From the NCBI GenBank assembly GCA_016720825.1, contig JADKJV010000001.1, positions 1-64,000 on the forward strand: a DNA stretch of 64,000 bases, given 5' to 3'. The notes beneath the pieces are model-generated. The model saw only the letters and a program-made list of their open reading frames with translations. It had not been told where the DNA came from and made no database searches. The translations under genes and the position numbers were made by a program. This DNA is from Chitinophagaceae bacterium (lineage in GTDB: Bacteria > Bacteroidota > Bacteroidia > Chitinophagales > Chitinophagaceae). Positions 62,716-64,000 of the stretch are shown here, in pieces. Position 1 is the first letter of the stretch. Each line of letters opens with the position of its first letter.

Positions 62716-62872
62716 GGTTGGATGTTGGAGGTTGGAAGTTGGAGGTTGAACCCTTTAATCGAAAATTTCTTCCTTAACTGAACTGCTCAAAATTCTAAAA
62801 TTCTAAAAAATTAAATCTGCACCTGCTTCCTGCCACCTGCTTCCTGCCACCTGCTCCATTCACACCCCCACA
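62716..62872. repeat. GTTGGAN and NNCCTGC heptad arrays
   Basis: GTTGGAT, GTTGGAG, GTTGGAA, GTTGGAG, GTTGAAC, then AAATTCT words, then CACCTGC, TTCCTGC, CACCTGC, TTCCTGC, CACCTGC in 7-nt steps. The first part is nearly the complement of 40328-40366. Confidence 0.8.
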
Positions 62873-62907
62873 TCTTTCAAACTAAAAATCTGCTTTATCT
62901 TTAGCCC

Positions 62908-64000
62908 TTGCCCCCGCTCCCCTACATAGCCCACTTCGACCTCGACTCTTTCTTCGTTTCCGTCGAGATCCTCAACGATCCTTCATTGAAGGGGAAGCCT
63001 GTGCTTGTTGGCGGATATGAACGTGGCGTGGTGGCAGCCTGCAGTTATGAGGCGCGGAAATTCGGGATCCATTCTGCGATGCCGATGAAAAAAGCGATGC
63101 AGCTTTGTCCACAGGCGATTATTACCAGCAGCAGTCGTGGTGATTACAGCAAATATTCACGCTGGGTGACTGATATCATTGCATCAAAAGTGCCGCTGTT
63201 TGAAAAAGCGAGCATTGATGAGTTTTATATTGACCTCAGTGGTATGGACCGTTTTTTTGGTGTGAGCCGTTATGCGAAAGAACTCAGGGAAACAATCATC
63301 CGGGAAACCGGGTTACCGATTTCCTGCGGATTATCTTCTGCCCGTTTCATCAGCAAGATGGCGACCAATGAAGCCAAGCCCAACGGGTTCCTTGAAATCC
63401 CGCATGGAAAAGAAATGGAATTCCTGTGGCCCCTGGGAATCGAAAAAATAAACGGCGTTGGCAAACACACTGAACAACACCTGAAAAGTTTCGGCATATA
63501 TACCATTGAAGACATTGCCAAAACGCCCAAAGAACTGATGGAAAAATATGCGGGCAAATGGGGTGAATCTCTCTGGCAAAAAGCACATGGCATCGGCAGT
63601 GCGGAAATCGTGACCGACTGGGAACAGAAAAGCATGAGCCATGAAAACACATTTGATACCGACTACACCGATGTTTCATTCCTCCACCAGGAACTGGTGA
63701 GGCTGACTGAAAAAACAGCTTATTCACTCCGGGAAGATGAAAAACTCACCGGTTGTATTACAGTAAAAGTCCGTTACTCCGATTTCGAAACCACTTCCCG
63801 CCAGGAAACCGTGGATTATACAGCACTGGACGATGTGCTGATCGCGAAAGTAAAAGACCTGTTCACCAAATTATACCAGGCGGGCCGGCCGGTGAGACTG
63901 CTCGGCGTGCGTTTCAGTCACATGATACCCATGACCATGCAAATGAGTTTGTTTGAAAACAATGTCGAGAAACTCCAGCTCTACAAAGCCGTAGATGACA
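62908..64000 (+). CDS. dinB: DNA polymerase IV (DinB), partial at the window edge
   Basis: 364 codons run off the right edge. There is no ATG between the upstream in-frame TAG (62902) and the conserved start, so TTG 62908 is the likely initiator (PPLPYIAHFDLDSFFVSVEI). Y-family motifs are intact: the metal-binding DLDSFF, SYEARKFGIHSAMPMKKA, and the catalytic KASIDEFYIDLSGMD, then a helix-hairpin-helix (INGVGKHTEQHLKSFGIY). It is an error-prone polymerase for damaged DNA. Confidence 0.93.
   Translation, partial: MPPLPYIAHFDLDSFFVSVEILNDPSLKGKPVLVGGYERGVVAACSYEARKFGIHSAMPMKKAMQLCPQAIITSSSRGDYSKYSRWVTDIIASKVPLFEKASIDEFYIDLSGMDRFFGVSRYAKELRETIIRETGLPISCGLSSARFISKMATNEAKPNGFLEIPHGKEMEFLWPLGIEKINGVGKHTEQHLKSFGIYTIEDIAKTPKELMEKYAGKWGESLWQKAHGIGSAEIVTDWEQKSMSHENTFDTDYTDVSFLHQELVRLTEKTAYSLREDEKLTGCITVKVRYSDFETTSRQETVDYTALDDVLIAKVKDLFTKLYQAGRPVRLLGVRFSHMIPMTMQMSLFENNVEKLQLYKAVDD

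Noticed and set aside
1..64000. tRNA, rRNA, prophage, integrase or insertion-sequence transposase genes
   Set aside because: None was seen on either strand; the AT-rich left patch has no integrase or attachment repeat that I can identify.

Overview
The window is a chromosomal segment of a Bacteroidota bacterium, most likely of the Chitinophagaceae/Chitinophagia type. This rests on the 291-residue primary sigma factor without a large N-terminal region, TonB/ExbB/ExbD sets with extra ExbD copies, a type IX secretion sorting domain, dockerin-like NNDRD repeats, DUF4836 and DUF2490 proteins, a NuoG without a molybdopterin domain, and intergenic arrays of short periodic words.

Layout. 1-3.2 kb: an AT-rich accessory patch, all on the minus strand, with broken genes: an HExxH metallopeptidase-like protein, two STAS-like proteins and a GHKL-type ATPase. 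3.7-10.5 kb: mnmE, an exbB-exbD-exbD-tonB-exbD cluster and a MacB-like permease. 10.6-26.2 kb: a complete 14-subunit complex I (nuoA-N) on the minus strand in the order A,B,C,D,E,F,G,H,I,J,K,L,M,N, interrupted by small membrane genes, an NTF2-like secreted protein and an S23-type four-helix-bundle gene. 26.3-30.2 kb: TPR protein, PstS-like lipoprotein, small membrane protein and a second TonB. 30.3-41.1 kb, mostly plus strand: low-molecular-weight phosphatase, hisS, DUF4836, rlmN, an LTxxQ/Spy-like protein and two pseudouridine synthases, with a thiolase and a small secreted protein on the minus strand. 41.2-52.7 kb: a sulfur-assimilation region (cysN, Met8-like/TSUP fusion, DUF2490, TonB-dependent receptor, cysD, cysH, peroxiredoxin, Rrf2 regulator, OsmC, CDF transporter). 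52.7-57.3 kb: two secreted proteins and an LptF/LptG permease. 57.3-64 kb, mostly plus strand: rpoD, a GxxExxY gene, ffh, rpsP, rimM and the 5' part of dinB.

Quality of the sequence. At least fourteen otherwise well-conserved reading frames or frame segments, including mnmE, nuoH, nuoJ, rimM, the thiolase, the FtsX permease and the TonB receptor, are broken by single-base indels, usually a lost base in a short homopolymer. On both sides of each break the conserved protein continues in another frame. I read these as assembly or sequencing errors rather than real pseudogenes, and give whole-gene coordinates. The first 3 kb has a higher density of such breaks.

The most interesting observations are: (1) many intergenic spaces hold arrays of 7-, 8- or 9-nt words (for example NNCCTGC, GTTNCCA, GTTGGAN, AATCCGNNN) that are dispersed, sometimes mirrored as nested inverted repeats, and border the two small orphan genes, GxxExxY and S23 four-helix bundle; (2) a shared palindrome CTAC-N7-GTAG stands upstream of both halves of the sulfur-assimilation locus, next to an Rrf2 regulator with four clustered cysteines; (3) a TonB-dependent receptor lies between cysD and cysN; (4) the broken STAS/GHKL/HExxH cassette at the left edge is an unrecognised gene association.
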